DNA of 64,000 nucleotides from NCBI GenBank assembly GCA_017617035.1, contig JAFZWV010000003.1, forward strand, positions 27,179-91,178. Direction: 5' to 3'. Both the position numbers and the translations under genes were made by a program. The DNA comes from Bacteroidales bacterium (GTDB taxonomy: Bacteria; Bacteroidota; Bacteroidia; Bacteroidales; UBA932). This document shows positions 17,190 to 24,887 of the stretch, piece by piece. Position 1 is the first letter of the stretch, and every line of letters begins with the position of its first letter. The notes beneath the pieces are model-generated. The model was not told where the DNA came from, ran no database searches, and saw only the letters and a program-made list of their open reading frames with translations.

Positions 17190-17713
17190 ATTTTAAACGT
17201 TTTTATCATTCTGTCTACCTGGTCGTGCAGTTCCTGCAGACCGGAATCATTGACTATTACAAAATCGGCCGCTTCTACTGGCATCTCAAACTGCGAGGAT
17301 TCTCTCTCGGCGGTCTTAGGGTTACGACTCAGACGCATCTCGTAAGGAGCACGCACCAGAACAATCTTATCGAACTCTCCGGCGAACTGTCGCTTACCAA
17401 ATGCAACCGCCGACTCAAAAAACACCGTCCGGGAATTGCAAGAGGATGCGAAACTACGAAAATCGGCCTTTACCAGCGGATAAACCAAAGCCTCCAGCGC
17501 CTCACGCGCCGCAGAATCACTGAAAATCGAGCTTATCTCCGAAAACGGACGGCCTATTGCCTTCTCAATCCGGGCTTTCAATCCTGGAACAGTCTCATAC
17601 AACAGCTTTGCCGCAGAATCCGAATCGTAAACAGGATAGCCGAGACGCGCCAAATAAGCGCAGACCTCCGACTTCCCCGCCCCAATGAGCCCTGTGACCA
17701 GTATCCTATTCAC
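17186..17713 (-). CDS. coaE: Dephospho-CoA kinase
   Basis: Last step of coenzyme A synthesis, phosphorylation of dephospho-CoA. The P-loop GLIGAGKSEV is right at the N-terminus, followed by ARLGYPVYDSDSAAKLLY, which contains the conserved DxD-like segment. The GTG at 17713 is preferred as start because it puts the P-loop at the family's usual position and overlaps the ybbR stop by only 8 bp; an ATG at 17737 would add eight residues and overlap 32 bp. About 175 aa, slightly short for CoaE. It overlaps the DUF5606 gene by 4 bp. Confidence 0.88.
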   Translation of the reverse strand: MNRILVTGLIGAGKSEVCAYLARLGYPVYDSDSAAKLLYETVPGLKARIEKAIGRPFSEISSIFSDSAAREALEALVYPLVKADFRSFASSCNSRTVFFESAVAFGKRQFAGEFDKIVLVRAPYEMRLSRNPKTAERESSQFEMPVEAADFVIVNDSGLQELHDQVDRMIKTFKI

Positions 17714-18641
17714 GACCGGCGATTTCCGATTCCACACAGTCGCAGAACTGCGGATCGGCCTCCCATGAAATAGTCATCTCCGGAAGACCTTCTGCCCTGA
17801 CCATACATTTACCTCCGATGGATGCGGCAAACTCATTGTAATCGACATAGAATACCGCCGAACCTGCAGGATTTCCGCTTATCGGGAAAATAAAACGGAA
17901 ATTCACATCGACTGTGGAGGGATAAACTGAAAGCAGCTTACCCTCCGGAACATTGCGGACTCCGACTTTCACTTTCTCGGTAATACCCACATAGCGCGAG
18001 ACATCGAGCGAGTAGGAAATTTCCTTCGCAGAAAGACGTGTCCCTGCAGGAATCTCCAGATTAACCTTGCCGTGGAGACTGCGATCCACATCGTGCCTTG
18101 AAATCTGGCGGGTCAGAACCTGATCTATACCGGCTATGCGCGAAGGATTGCCGTAGATGAGTACTGAATCCGGAGCGAGTCGCATCTCGCCTGTCGCCAT
18201 GTACTGTTCGCGGAAGCGCAGCTGTCTGACTGGCACCACGGGCACCTTCTTGTAGGACTCCGGCGCAAAACGCACTGTGATAAAATCAGATGCGAACTGG
18301 GCCTTGGTTTGGGCGCCAAAGATTGCGTCGGTATAGCGTACGAGATTGTTCGCAGAAACAGTGAAGAAATCCCCTTCGGTATGACGTAAATGATCTGGAT
18401 CAATCTGGACGTCTACCGACCTGTTCCCTCGCAGCGACAACCCCAGCAGACGGAAACCAGATGCGGTGACGTTTGCCGTAACCTGCACGCTCTCCATTGC
18501 GACCTCACTGCGGCCGATAATGGAACTGTGTGCCGTCACGGGGACGCTCACCAGACCGGTAGTCTCCTGAGAAAGGTTGCCGATCAGCCAGATGGCCATA
18601 GAGGCCACCAAAGCAAGGACGAAGGAACTGGACCTTTTCAC
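17706..18641 (-). CDS. YbbR/CdaR-like domain protein
   Basis: A 311-aa protein with one N-terminal membrane anchor (FVLALVASMAIWLIGNL) and an extracytoplasmic beta-rich body matching tandem YbbR repeats. In Firmicutes YbbR proteins regulate the diadenylate cyclase CdaA. In Bacteroidota the gene normally sits between yajC and coaE, as here, and its partner is unclear. It follows yajC by 9 nt and overlaps coaE. Confidence 0.8.
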   Translation of the reverse strand: MKRSSSFVLALVASMAIWLIGNLSQETTGLVSVPVTAHSSIIGRSEVAMESVQVTANVTASGFRLLGLSLRGNRSVDVQIDPDHLRHTEGDFFTVSANNLVRYTDAIFGAQTKAQFASDFITVRFAPESYKKVPVVPVRQLRFREQYMATGEMRLAPDSVLIYGNPSRIAGIDQVLTRQISRHDVDRSLHGKVNLEIPAGTRLSAKEISYSLDVSRYVGITEKVKVGVRNVPEGKLLSVYPSTVDVNFRFIFPISGNPAGSAVFYVDYNEFAASIGGKCMVRAEGLPEMTISWEADPQFCDCVESEIAGRE

Positions 18642-18650
18642 GGCTGATTG

Positions 18651-18986
18651 TTATTTCTGGACCTGGGCGTCGCTGCTGTCGCGAACGATAGAGCTCTTGT
18701 CTACCCTGAGCTTTACGTCTCCGTCGACCTTGAGAAGGACTGTCCTCTCTTCGATTTCTCCGATAGTTCCGTAAATGCCGCCGGCGGTGATCACCTTATC
18801 GCCTTTTTTGAGTTCGTTGCGGAACTTCTCAAGCTCCTTCTGCTGCTTGCGCTGCGGACGGATCATAAAGAACCACATAATAGCGAAGAGCGCGATGATC
18901 ATAATCCAGAAGCTCCACTGGCTGCCGCCCTGAGCCTGGCCGGCTGCGGGAGCAGCCTGAAGTAAGGTCATAAAAGTCATAATCAT
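18651..18986 (-). CDS. yajC: YajC, preprotein translocase accessory subunit
   Basis: A small membrane protein of the SecDF-YajC complex, 111 aa. The single helix WSFWIMIIALFAIMWFFMIRP runs into the diagnostic RPQRKQQKELEKFRNELKKG, and a small beta-domain with GDKVITAGGIYGTI follows. A poly-Gln/Ala/Gly N-terminus precedes the helix; internal ATGs make the exact start uncertain by a few residues. It sits between nusB (5-nt gap) and ybbR. Confidence 0.92.
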   Translation of the reverse strand: MIMTFMTLLQAAPAAGQAQGGSQWSFWIMIIALFAIMWFFMIRPQRKQQKELEKFRNELKKGDKVITAGGIYGTIGEIEERTVLLKVDGDVKLRVDKSSIVRDSSDAQVQK

Positions 18987-18991
18987 AATTG

Positions 18992-19912
18992 TTATTTGGT
19001 TTTATTGATAAGCTTGTCCAAAAGGCCGTTTACGAAGGCCTTGCTTTCGGGAGTACTGTAGAATTTGGAAATCTCCACATACTCGTTCATGATAATCTTG
19101 GGGGCTATCGAGGGGAATGCGGCAGACTCCGCCATTCCGGTTACGATAAGGGCCAGATCGGTAGTACAGATACGATTGATATCCCACTTGGGAGTGAGTT
19201 TGGCGACTTCCTCTACAGACTTAGAAAAACTCGCGACGGCTTTGCGTACTATACCAACCACAAAATCGCGGTCTGAATCCTTCCCTTCCTGGCCTGGCAT
19301 CTGGCTGAGATACAGCTCAGGGCAAGCCCAGCGCTTGCCAGCAGCGAAATCATCCATGGCATGGCAACAATAAGTAAGCGCGTAGGCCAGATCGTCGTTC
19401 CACCAGATGGAAAGTCCTTCGAGGATGTCCTCAAGATCTTTATTGTCTACCAGTTCGTTTTCGAAAATGGATATCCACAGTTTAGCGTCAGCCTCAACGC
19501 TGCGTTCTTCCGATGCCATATAATCGGCATAGTACTCGGAAGCCTTCACAGCATCATAAAGATGCCACAGAAAAGCGTCGTACTGATCCCAGCCGAGTTT
19601 TTTCTTCTCGACCAGCTTGCAGAAATCGGGGTCTTCAGACAGAAGCGGAGCTATGGAATTCTCCGCAAATTTCATATTTGGATGCTTTTCTTCCTCGGTC
19701 GGATGGAATTTACCGCGGGCGGCTTCTATGCGCGTCTTTGCCTCATTGGTAAGAGCGGGCACAAGGGCCAGCATAAAAAGATACAGATCACGGGTCGCCT
19801 GACAAGAGGCTTCGAGCTGGGCAAGAGCCTCGGCCTGAGTCATTTCCGGATTTTCTGCCAGGGCGTACACTGTCTTGAACGCCTTGATACGCAAGATTCT
19901 TCTGTTTAGCAT
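18992..19912 (-). CDS. nusB: Transcription antitermination factor NusB (long Bacteroidota form)
   Basis: Binds boxA RNA with NusE during rRNA antitermination. The 306-aa length is about twice that of E. coli NusB but usual in Bacteroidota. The start MLNRRILRIKAFKTVYAL matches the lineage's N-terminus; an ATG 15 nt upstream is the alternative. The all-helical NusB fold continues to the C-terminal segment DINRICTTDLALIVTGMAE, which carries the family's conserved helix. First gene of the nusB-yajC-ybbR-coaE-DUF5606-rimO run, divergent from bpuR across 90 bp. Confidence 0.9.
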   Translation of the reverse strand: MLNRRILRIKAFKTVYALAENPEMTQAEALAQLEASCQATRDLYLFMLALVPALTNEAKTRIEAARGKFHPTEEEKHPNMKFAENSIAPLLSEDPDFCKLVEKKKLGWDQYDAFLWHLYDAVKASEYYADYMASEERSVEADAKLWISIFENELVDNKDLEDILEGLSIWWNDDLAYALTYCCHAMDDFAAGKRWACPELYLSQMPGQEGKDSDRDFVVGIVRKAVASFSKSVEEVAKLTPKWDINRICTTDLALIVTGMAESAAFPSIAPKIIMNEYVEISKFYSTPESKAFVNGLLDKLINKTK

Positions 19913-19937
19913 CCTATGGTATGTCAATTAATTCCTG

Positions 19938-19945
19938 CAAATATA
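19938..19945 (-). promoter_or_regulatory. -7 element of nusB promoter
   Basis: TATATTTG on the minus strand fits TAnnTTTG. It lies 25 nt before the chosen nusB start and 10 nt before the alternative ATG at 19927, so it cannot settle the start. Confidence 0.55.
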
Positions 19946-19966
19946 AGCAGGAATCGAAAAAAATTC

Positions 19967-19974
19967 TAATTTTG
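19967..19974 (+). promoter_or_regulatory. -7 element of bpuR promoter
   Basis: TAATTTTG fits TAnnTTTG and ends exactly 28 nt before the ATG at 20003, the same gap as for ffh, gdhA and the tricorn-like gene. Confidence 0.55.
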
Positions 19975-20002
19975 CATAAAGTAAAATAACCAATTGATCA
20001 CT

Positions 20003-20338
20003 ATGTACAAGGAAGATTACGATTCTTTCAGGGAAGAAAGAGGTTCAGATGACGTGTTCTCCAAACCCGTCAGAGCAGGAAAACGTACATATTTCTTCGA
20101 TGTCAAGTCTACAAGAGGTCAGAAAGACTTCTACCTCACCATCACCGAAAGTAAGCGCCACAACAACCCAGACGGCAGTTTTACCTTCGATAAACACAAA
20201 ATATTCCTCTATAAGGAAGACTTCGAGAAGTTCCGTGAAGGCCTCGACGATGTAATTAAATACATCAAGGACAATTGCTTCGGAGGCGAAATCCCCGAGC
20301 GGCAGAAAGAAGAATCCTCCTCCGATGACAACTTTTAA
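20003..20338 (+). CDS. bpuR: DUF3276/PUR-domain nucleic-acid-binding protein (BpuR-like)
   Basis: A 111-aa protein made of one PUR repeat: beta-strands [21 protein letters not shown] and [14 protein letters not shown] with a helix, then an acidic Ser/Glu tail. The family binds single-stranded DNA or RNA; the Bacteroides and Borrelia members have been described as nucleic-acid-binding regulators. The frame is open to a TTG 9 nt upstream, but the ATG fits the family and the promoter. The stop is 1 nt before the ATG of the first nucleoside phosphorylase, so they probably share a transcript. Confidence 0.85.
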   Translation: MYKEDYDSFREERGSDDVFSKPVRAGKRTYFFDVKSTRGQKDFYLTITESKRHNNPDGSFTFDKHKIFLYKEDFEKFREGLDDVIKYIKDNCFGGEIPERQKEESSSDDNF

Positions 20339-20339
20339 T

Positions 20340-21155
20340 ATGGATACCCTGAAATCAGCCGCGTCTTACGTGGCTGATTTCATCTCGGGCCCCATGCCCG
20401 AGGTGGGAATCGTGCTCGGCAGCGGCCTTGGTTCGCTTGCCGACAGCATCGAAAACCCACAGGTCCTCCCCTACTCTAAGATACCCAACTTCCCGGTCAG
20501 CACCGCCGTAGGCCACAAAGGCAACTTCATTATAGGCACCCTCTCCGGAAAGACCGTGATTGCCATGCAGGGCCGCTTCCACTACTACGAGGGTTATCCG
20601 ATGACGATAGTGACCATGGCCGTGCGAGTCATGTTCCTGTTGGGAGTCAGGACCCTGTTCGTTTCCAACGCAGCCGGCGGCATCAACCCCGAGTACCACA
20701 TAGGCGACCTGATGATCATCAACGACCATATCAGCCTGCAGCCCAACCCGCTGATCGGCCCGAATCTCGACGAACTCGGCCCGCGCTTCCCGGACATGAC
20801 CCGTCCGTACGACCCGGCCCTCATCCGCAAGGCGCGCGAAATCGCTAACAAACTTGGCTGGTCGCTCCACGAAGGCGTCTATTTTGGCGATACCGGGCCC
20901 TCATACGAAACTCCGTCCGAGTACCGTTTCTATCGTACCGTGGGCGGTGACGTCGTGGGCATGAGCACCATCCCAGAGGTCATAGTCGCCCGCCACTGCG
21001 GGATGCGCGTCTTCGGCATGTCGGTCGTGACCAACGAAGCCTCAGGCGATTTTGCGGAGGACTACCAGAACGACGGCGAAGACGTCGTAAAGGCAGCAGA
21101 CGCAGCCGCATCCAAACTTACCAGAATCTTCAAAGAACTAATCGCATCACTGTAA
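20340..21155 (+). CDS. punA: Purine nucleoside phosphorylase, copy 1 (6-oxopurine type by key residue)
   Basis: Family-2 (trimeric) PNP, which splits purine nucleosides with phosphate into base and ribose-1-phosphate. It has GSGLGSL for phosphate, [11 protein letters not shown], the VSNAAGG strand, [11 protein letters not shown] (equivalent of human Glu201) and [10 protein letters not shown]. Asn232 in that last motif is the equivalent of human PNP Asn243, so inosine and guanosine are the expected substrates. The start is the ATG 1 nt after the bpuR stop; an ATG at 20325 would overlap bpuR. A paralogue follows 4 nt later. Confidence 0.93.
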   Translation: MDTLKSAASYVADFISGPMPEVGIVLGSGLGSLADSIENPQVLPYSKIPNFPVSTAVGHKGNFIIGTLSGKTVIAMQGRFHYYEGYPMTIVTMAVRVMFLLGVRTLFVSNAAGGINPEYHIGDLMIINDHISLQPNPLIGPNLDELGPRFPDMTRPYDPALIRKAREIANKLGWSLHEGVYFGDTGPSYETPSEYRFYRTVGGDVVGMSTIPEVIVARHCGMRVFGMSVVTNEASGDFAEDYQNDGEDVVKAADAAASKLTRIFKELIASL

Positions 21156-21159
21156 CACT

Positions 21160-21987
21160 ATGTCAGAAATATTAGCACCTTACCTCAAAGCAGTCGAATA
21201 CATTCGTTCGAAAAGCAATGGCGTAACCCCTGAAATCGGCGTTATACTCGGAAGCGGACTCGGTTCGCTGGGAGAGCAGATTGAAAATCCCTCGATTATC
21301 CCCTACAACGAGATACCAGGCTTCCCGGTCAGCACAGCTATAGGCCACAAATCCCGCCTCATCATAGGCGATCTGGGCGGAAAGAAAGTGGTAGCCATGC
21401 AGGGCCGTTTCCACTTCTATGAGGGCTACACGATGGAGCAGGTCACCTTCCCCATCAGGGTGCTCAAACTTCTGGGCATTAAGGTCCTCTTCGTATCCAA
21501 TGCTGCTGGCGGACTCAACCTGAGCTACAGGGTGGGCGATCTGATGGTCATCAAAGACCAGATCAACATGATGCCCAACCCGCTCATCGGCCCGAATGCC
21601 GAGGAGTTCGGTCCCCGCTTCCCCGATATGACACACCCCTACGACGTAGAACTTCGCAGGCTGGCCTTCAGGCTCGCCCGCGAGATGGGTATTCACCTCC
21701 AGGACGGCGTCTATGTAGCCTGCACCGGTCCTTCTTACGAAACCAGAGCCGAGTATAAGTTCTTCCGCGTAATCGGCTCCGACGCAGTCGGCATGAGCAC
21801 CGTTCCCGAAGTCATCGTCGCCCGCCACTGCGGACTGCGCGTCTTCGGAATGTCCGTCATCACCGATCTTGCCCGTGAGGACATGCCGGACGATTATGTC
21901 ACCGACGGAGAAGAAATAGTAAAGGCGGCCAACCAAGCTACAAGCAAGATGACCGCCCTGTTCGAAAAGATGATCGCCGCTATTTAG
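21160..21987 (+). CDS. Purine nucleoside phosphorylase, copy 2 (Asp at the specificity position)
   Basis: A tandem paralogue of the preceding gene, 275 aa, with the same [25 protein letters not shown] and [20 protein letters not shown] blocks. It differs where the base is read: [10 protein letters not shown] places Asp236 at the position that is Asn232 in copy 1 and Asn243 in human PNP. MTA phosphorylases carry Asp here and use 6-aminopurines, and an Asn-to-Asp change in human PNP is reported to permit adenosine. It may therefore act on adenosine, deoxyadenosine or methylthioadenosine. Its last 8 bp overlap the convergent rny gene. Confidence 0.9.
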   Translation: MSEILAPYLKAVEYIRSKSNGVTPEIGVILGSGLGSLGEQIENPSIIPYNEIPGFPVSTAIGHKSRLIIGDLGGKKVVAMQGRFHFYEGYTMEQVTFPIRVLKLLGIKVLFVSNAAGGLNLSYRVGDLMVIKDQINMMPNPLIGPNAEEFGPRFPDMTHPYDVELRRLAFRLAREMGIHLQDGVYVACTGPSYETRAEYKFFRVIGSDAVGMSTVPEVIVARHCGLRVFGMSVITDLAREDMPDDYVTDGEEIVKAANQATSKMTALFEKMIAAI

Positions 21988-23518
21988 CGATAGCGACCGA
22001 TCTGGTTTCCCTGATAACCGTAATCTTGACCTGGCCGGGATAAGTCATCTCGTCCTGGATGCGCTGGGCGATGTCCGTCGACAGGCGGGCGGCCTGCTCG
22101 TCGGAGATCTCGTCTGCGCCCACGATCACGCGGAGCTCACGGCCCGCCTGGATGGCGTAAGACTTGGTGACTCCCTTGTAGGAAGCGGCAAGGTCTTCCA
22201 TGCCCTTGAGGCGCTTGATGTAGCTCTCGATGACCTCACGGCGTGCGCCAGGGCGTGCACCGGAAATAGCGTCGGCCACGAGCACCAGCGGCGAGTAGAT
22301 GCTTGTCATCTCCATCTCTTCGTGGTGTGCTCCGACCGCGTTGACGATCTCGGGACGCTCCTTGTACTGCTCGGCGAGTTTCGCTCCCAAAAGGGCGTGC
22401 GGCAGCTCTTCGTCTTCAGTGCTGACCTTTCCTATATCGTGGAGCAGACCGGCCCTCTTGGCGATCTTGGGATTGAGCCCAAGCTCAGCGGCGAGAATAG
22501 AGGCGATGGATGCCACCTCGCGGGAGTGCTGGAGAAGGTTCTGTCCGTAGGATGAACGATATTTCATGCGTCCGATAAGGCGGACGAGCTCGAGATTGAG
22601 GCCATGGATACCGAGGTCGATGCAGGTCCTCTTACCGGTCTCGAGGATTTCATCCTCAAGCTGCTTGCTGACCTTTGCGACCACTTCCTCGATACGAGCG
22701 GGGTGAATACGGCCGTCGGTAACGAGTTGATGGAGGGCGAGACGGGCGACTTCCCTGCGGACAGGATCGAAGCCGGAAAGGAGGATGGTATCGGGTGTAT
22801 CGTCTACGACAATTTCGACTCCGGTAGCAGCCTCGAGAGCGCGGATATTGCGGCCCTCACGGCCGATGATGCGGCCCTTTACTTCGTCGTTCTCAATAGG
22901 GAAAGTAGTCACGGCGTTCTCGATTGCGGTCTCGGTCGCCGTACGCTGGATAGTGTTGATGACTATGCGCTTGGCTTCCTTGGCGGCATTGAGACGGGCC
23001 TCGTCCATGGTATCGTTGATATATGATAGAGCCTCGCTGCGGGCTTCTGCTTTCATGTTCTCGACCAGCATCTTCTTCGCTTCCTCTGCGCTCATGCCGG
23101 CTACGGTCTCAAGCTGTTTGTTAGCCTGGGCTACAAGAGCTGCACACTCGGATTCTTTTTTGTTAAGCTGCTCGCGCTGGGCGTTGAGCTGGCCTTTCTG
23201 GGAATCCAGGTCGTGTTGACGGCGTCCGAGCTCGGACTGCATCTGGTTCAGCTGGGTTTCCTTCGCGCGGATGTTGTTCTCACGGTCGCGAAGCTGGTTG
23301 TTTTTGTCGCTCACCTTGGCTTCGTACTCTTCCTTGAGCTGGAGGAAGTGTTCCTTTGCTTCGAGCATTTTCTTCTGCTTCAGGGACTCGGCCTCGAGTG
23401 TGGCTTTCTGGATGATGGCGTCCCCGCGTCCTTTGTTGACGATACGGGTAGCCCCTATGTAAATTGCCAGAGACAGGACTGCGCCCGCCACGGCTCCTAA
23501 AATGATATAAAGCAACAT
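21980..23518 (-). CDS. rny: Ribonuclease Y
   Basis: Membrane-bound endoribonuclease that starts mRNA decay, 512 aa. An N-terminal anchor ([20 protein letters not shown]) is followed by a long coiled coil (about residues 30-190), a KH domain with the [15 protein letters not shown] motif, and an HD domain with [10 protein letters not shown] carrying the metal-binding His-Asp. It lies downstream of the 6S-like RNA and zapA on the same strand, a neighbourhood I regard as typical for Bacteroidales. No -7 element was identified just upstream, so read-through from zapA is possible. Confidence 0.95.
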   Translation of the reverse strand: MLLYIILGAVAGAVLSLAIYIGATRIVNKGRGDAIIQKATLEAESLKQKKMLEAKEHFLQLKEEYEAKVSDKNNQLRDRENNIRAKETQLNQMQSELGRRQHDLDSQKGQLNAQREQLNKKESECAALVAQANKQLETVAGMSAEEAKKMLVENMKAEARSEALSYINDTMDEARLNAAKEAKRIVINTIQRTATETAIENAVTTFPIENDEVKGRIIGREGRNIRALEAATGVEIVVDDTPDTILLSGFDPVRREVARLALHQLVTDGRIHPARIEEVVAKVSKQLEDEILETGKRTCIDLGIHGLNLELVRLIGRMKYRSSYGQNLLQHSREVASIASILAAELGLNPKIAKRAGLLHDIGKVSTEDEELPHALLGAKLAEQYKERPEIVNAVGAHHEEMEMTSIYSPLVLVADAISGARPGARREVIESYIKRLKGMEDLAASYKGVTKSYAIQAGRELRVIVGADEISDEQAARLSTDIAQRIQDEMTYPGQVKITVIRETRSVAIAK

Positions 23519-23540
23519 ATATATATTGGTTTAGTATGTC

Positions 23541-23580
23541 AAAAACAACAAACAGTACCCGCTCAAAAAGCAGATACTGT
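23541..23580 (-). terminator. Rho-independent terminator after the 6S-like RNA
   Basis: ACAGTA and TACTGT form the base of a hairpin with an inner GCT/AGC pairing. On the minus strand it is followed by a T-rich run (TTGTTGTTTTT). It would end the 6S-like transcript about 20 nt before the rny ATG. Confidence 0.6.
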
Positions 23581-23584
23581 CTGT

Positions 23585-23742
23585 AAAAGTACCGTTAGTC
23601 CTTGGCTGAAACTTTCTAAAAGAAAGATTTGGGGGCCTCCCGGTTCAGGCTTCCTGCACGTAGGCAGGCATGCTATCGACGGTGAGAACTTACCCGGTTC
23701 CGTAGAACTTGTTTGTTAGAGCAAGGAGGAACTAACGGTTAG
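23585..23742 (-). ncRNA. ssrS: 6S-like RNA (ssrS)
   Basis: On the minus strand the ends pair exactly: ACCGTTAGT at the 5' side with ACTAACGGT at the 3' side (23731-23739 and 23591-23599), with CCTTG/CAAGG stacked inside. A large, mostly unpaired central region follows, and the top is the hairpin CCTGC-CTACGT-GCAGG. A long closing stem, open central bubble and apical hairpin are the architecture of 6S RNA, which binds and inhibits the housekeeping RNA polymerase. The position between zapA and rny fits as well. The 5' end contains the zapA stop codon, so it may be processed from the zapA transcript. Exact ends are estimated. Confidence 0.72.
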
Positions 23743-24034
23743 TCTCTATTTTGTTCAGATAGGCTTTCAAGTCCTTCTCGAGCTTCGCGGCTTCGTCTGT
23801 ATTCTGGGCGAGGCCTTTTTTAGCGACCAGCATAGAGATAGTGTTTGTCAGCGCCACGAACACCAGTTTATCTGCGAGGGTCTGGTCCGGATAACGGGTG
23901 TCGTAGTCTGCCAGCATGGCGTTGATCTTCTCCGCCGCCAGACGCATATAGTGCTCCGATTCCTGGGTCGCCACAAGGGTGTATTCCTTGCCGGCTATCT
24001 TGAGGGTGATGCTGTGTTTTGTCTGGGCTGGCAT
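23732..24034 (-). CDS. zapA: Cell division protein ZapA
   Basis: Small FtsZ-ring stabiliser, 100 aa. The N-terminal beta-hairpin contains SITLKIAGKEYTLVATQESEHYM and the long C-terminal helix gives a coiled coil (TLADKLVFVALTNTISM and onwards). The start MPAQTKHS lies 2 nt after the stop of the upstream coiled-coil gene; an ATG 27 nt further upstream would overlap that gene. The stop codon lies within the 5' strand of the 6S-like RNA. Confidence 0.85.
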   Translation of the reverse strand: MPAQTKHSITLKIAGKEYTLVATQESEHYMRLAAEKINAMLADYDTRYPDQTLADKLVFVALTNTISMLVAKKGLAQNTDEAAKLEKDLKAYLNKIETNR

Positions 24035-24036
24035 AC

Positions 24037-24306
24037 TTAGTTGGCGATCAGACGGATACATTTGTCTATCTCTTTGATGAGCTTGTCGATTCTCTCCTTG
24101 GCGGCGGCTTTGTCGCCATCGGAGGTGAAGGCACCAGCGAGCTTGTATCGGTCTATCTGTTTTGTCAATTCAGTTATCTGCTGTTTGTATTTTACGACCT
24201 CGGCCTCCTTGACAACGAGTTTTGCGGCGAGCTCGTCGCCGCGGTGTTTCTCTGTTTCGTACAGGGAAATCAGTCTTTCGATGTCTTTACGAAGGTCTTC
24301 GATCAT
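24037..24306 (-). CDS. Small coiled-coil protein upstream of zapA
   Basis: An 89-aa, highly charged and helical protein with heptad-like spacing throughout (for example IERLISLYETEKHRGDEL). No enzymatic motif. The fixed position just before zapA suggests a division-ring partner, by analogy with the coiled-coil ZapB, but that is inference. The start at MIEDLRKDIERL is set by the -7 element, which covers the alternative TTG start at 24315 and ends 6 nt before this ATG. Confidence 0.75.
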   Translation of the reverse strand: MIEDLRKDIERLISLYETEKHRGDELAAKLVVKEAEVVKYKQQITELTKQIDRYKLAGAFTSDGDKAAAKERIDKLIKEIDKCIRLIAN

Positions 24307-24312
24307 ACCCCA

Positions 24313-24320
24313 CAAATATA
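24313..24320 (-). promoter_or_regulatory. -7 element of the zapA operon
   Basis: TATATTTG fits TAnnTTTG and ends 6 nt before the ATG at 24306. It sits in the 15-nt gap after the upxY stop, so the zapA operon can be transcribed independently of upxY with a nearly leaderless mRNA. Confidence 0.6.
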
Positions 24321-24321
24321 G

Positions 24322-24846
24322 TTATTTTTCCCGTTTCTGTAACAATTCCACCGAATTCCTGTCGATTTGGATGCATGCGGCGCCCAAAAGCGGCAGACGA
24401 ACTGCCAGGCAGTCCTTGCCGTCGATACTTACCAGCTCGACTATACGACCCTCAAGCGCTCCGGTCTTGACCCTCACCATGTCTCCAGGGCGGAGCGGAC
24501 GGTCGGTAAGAGTAACCTCACCATTGACACTCCCGACCATGGCGATGAAGTCCTCCATCTGAGAATCGGGGACCACCGCCGGCTTGTAACTGCCGGGCTT
24601 CTCCGAGAGGTAGTGTGTAAGATATGGTATCTCAGAGAGCGAATTGCGGCGCTCTACTTCGGTACACCTGACGAACACGATGCGCGGAATCAGCAGGCGG
24701 TCGACCAGCTTCTTGCGGTCTGACCACTGACGCACTTCGCGGCGTATTGCCACATAAGTCTGAAGACCGCGCGCAGACAACGCTTCGGCGACGTTTCTAT
24801 CCTGGCAGGAACGCGTACAGGCTATGTACCAGTGGAGTTCGTTCAT
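24322..24846 (-). CDS. UpxY-like (NusG-family) transcription antiterminator, orphan
   Basis: A 174-aa NusG paralogue. The NGN domain begins HWYIACTRSCQDRNVAEAL, continues through LIPRIVFVRC, and a KOW motif RPGDMVRVKTGALEGRIVELV lies near the C-terminus. UpxY proteins normally head capsule loci and bind RNA polymerase to prevent early termination in their own operon. No glycosyltransferase locus follows here, only the zapA operon. The start is set by a -7 box 6 nt upstream that covers an alternative start. It is divergent from nadE across 41 bp. Its target is unknown. Confidence 0.85.
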   Translation of the reverse strand: MNELHWYIACTRSCQDRNVAEALSARGLQTYVAIRREVRQWSDRKKLVDRLLIPRIVFVRCTEVERRNSLSEIPYLTHYLSEKPGSYKPAVVPDSQMEDFIAMVGSVNGEVTLTDRPLRPGDMVRVKTGALEGRIVELVSIDGKDCLAVRLPLLGAACIQIDRNSVELLQKREK

Positions 24847-24852
24847 TGAGTA

Positions 24853-24860
24853 CAAATGTA
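24853..24860 (-). promoter_or_regulatory. -7 element of upxY promoter
   Basis: TACATTTG fits TAnnTTTG and ends 6 nt before the ATG at 24846. The upstream region of this promoter overlaps the nadE -7 element and start. Confidence 0.6.
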
Positions 24861-24872
24861 CCCTTTTTTGCT

Positions 24873-24880
24873 TATTTTTG
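24873..24880 (+). promoter_or_regulatory. -7 element of nadE promoter
   Basis: TATTTTTG fits TAnnTTTG and ends 7 nt before the ATG at 24888. It is 12 bp from the opposing upxY -7 element, so polymerase binding at one site should exclude the other. Confidence 0.6.
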
Positions 24881-24887
24881 CAATGAT

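Noticed and set aside
23519-23731. Small protein gene between rny and zapA
   Set aside because: No plausible frame; the symmetry of the sequence is explained by the 6S-like fold and the terminator.
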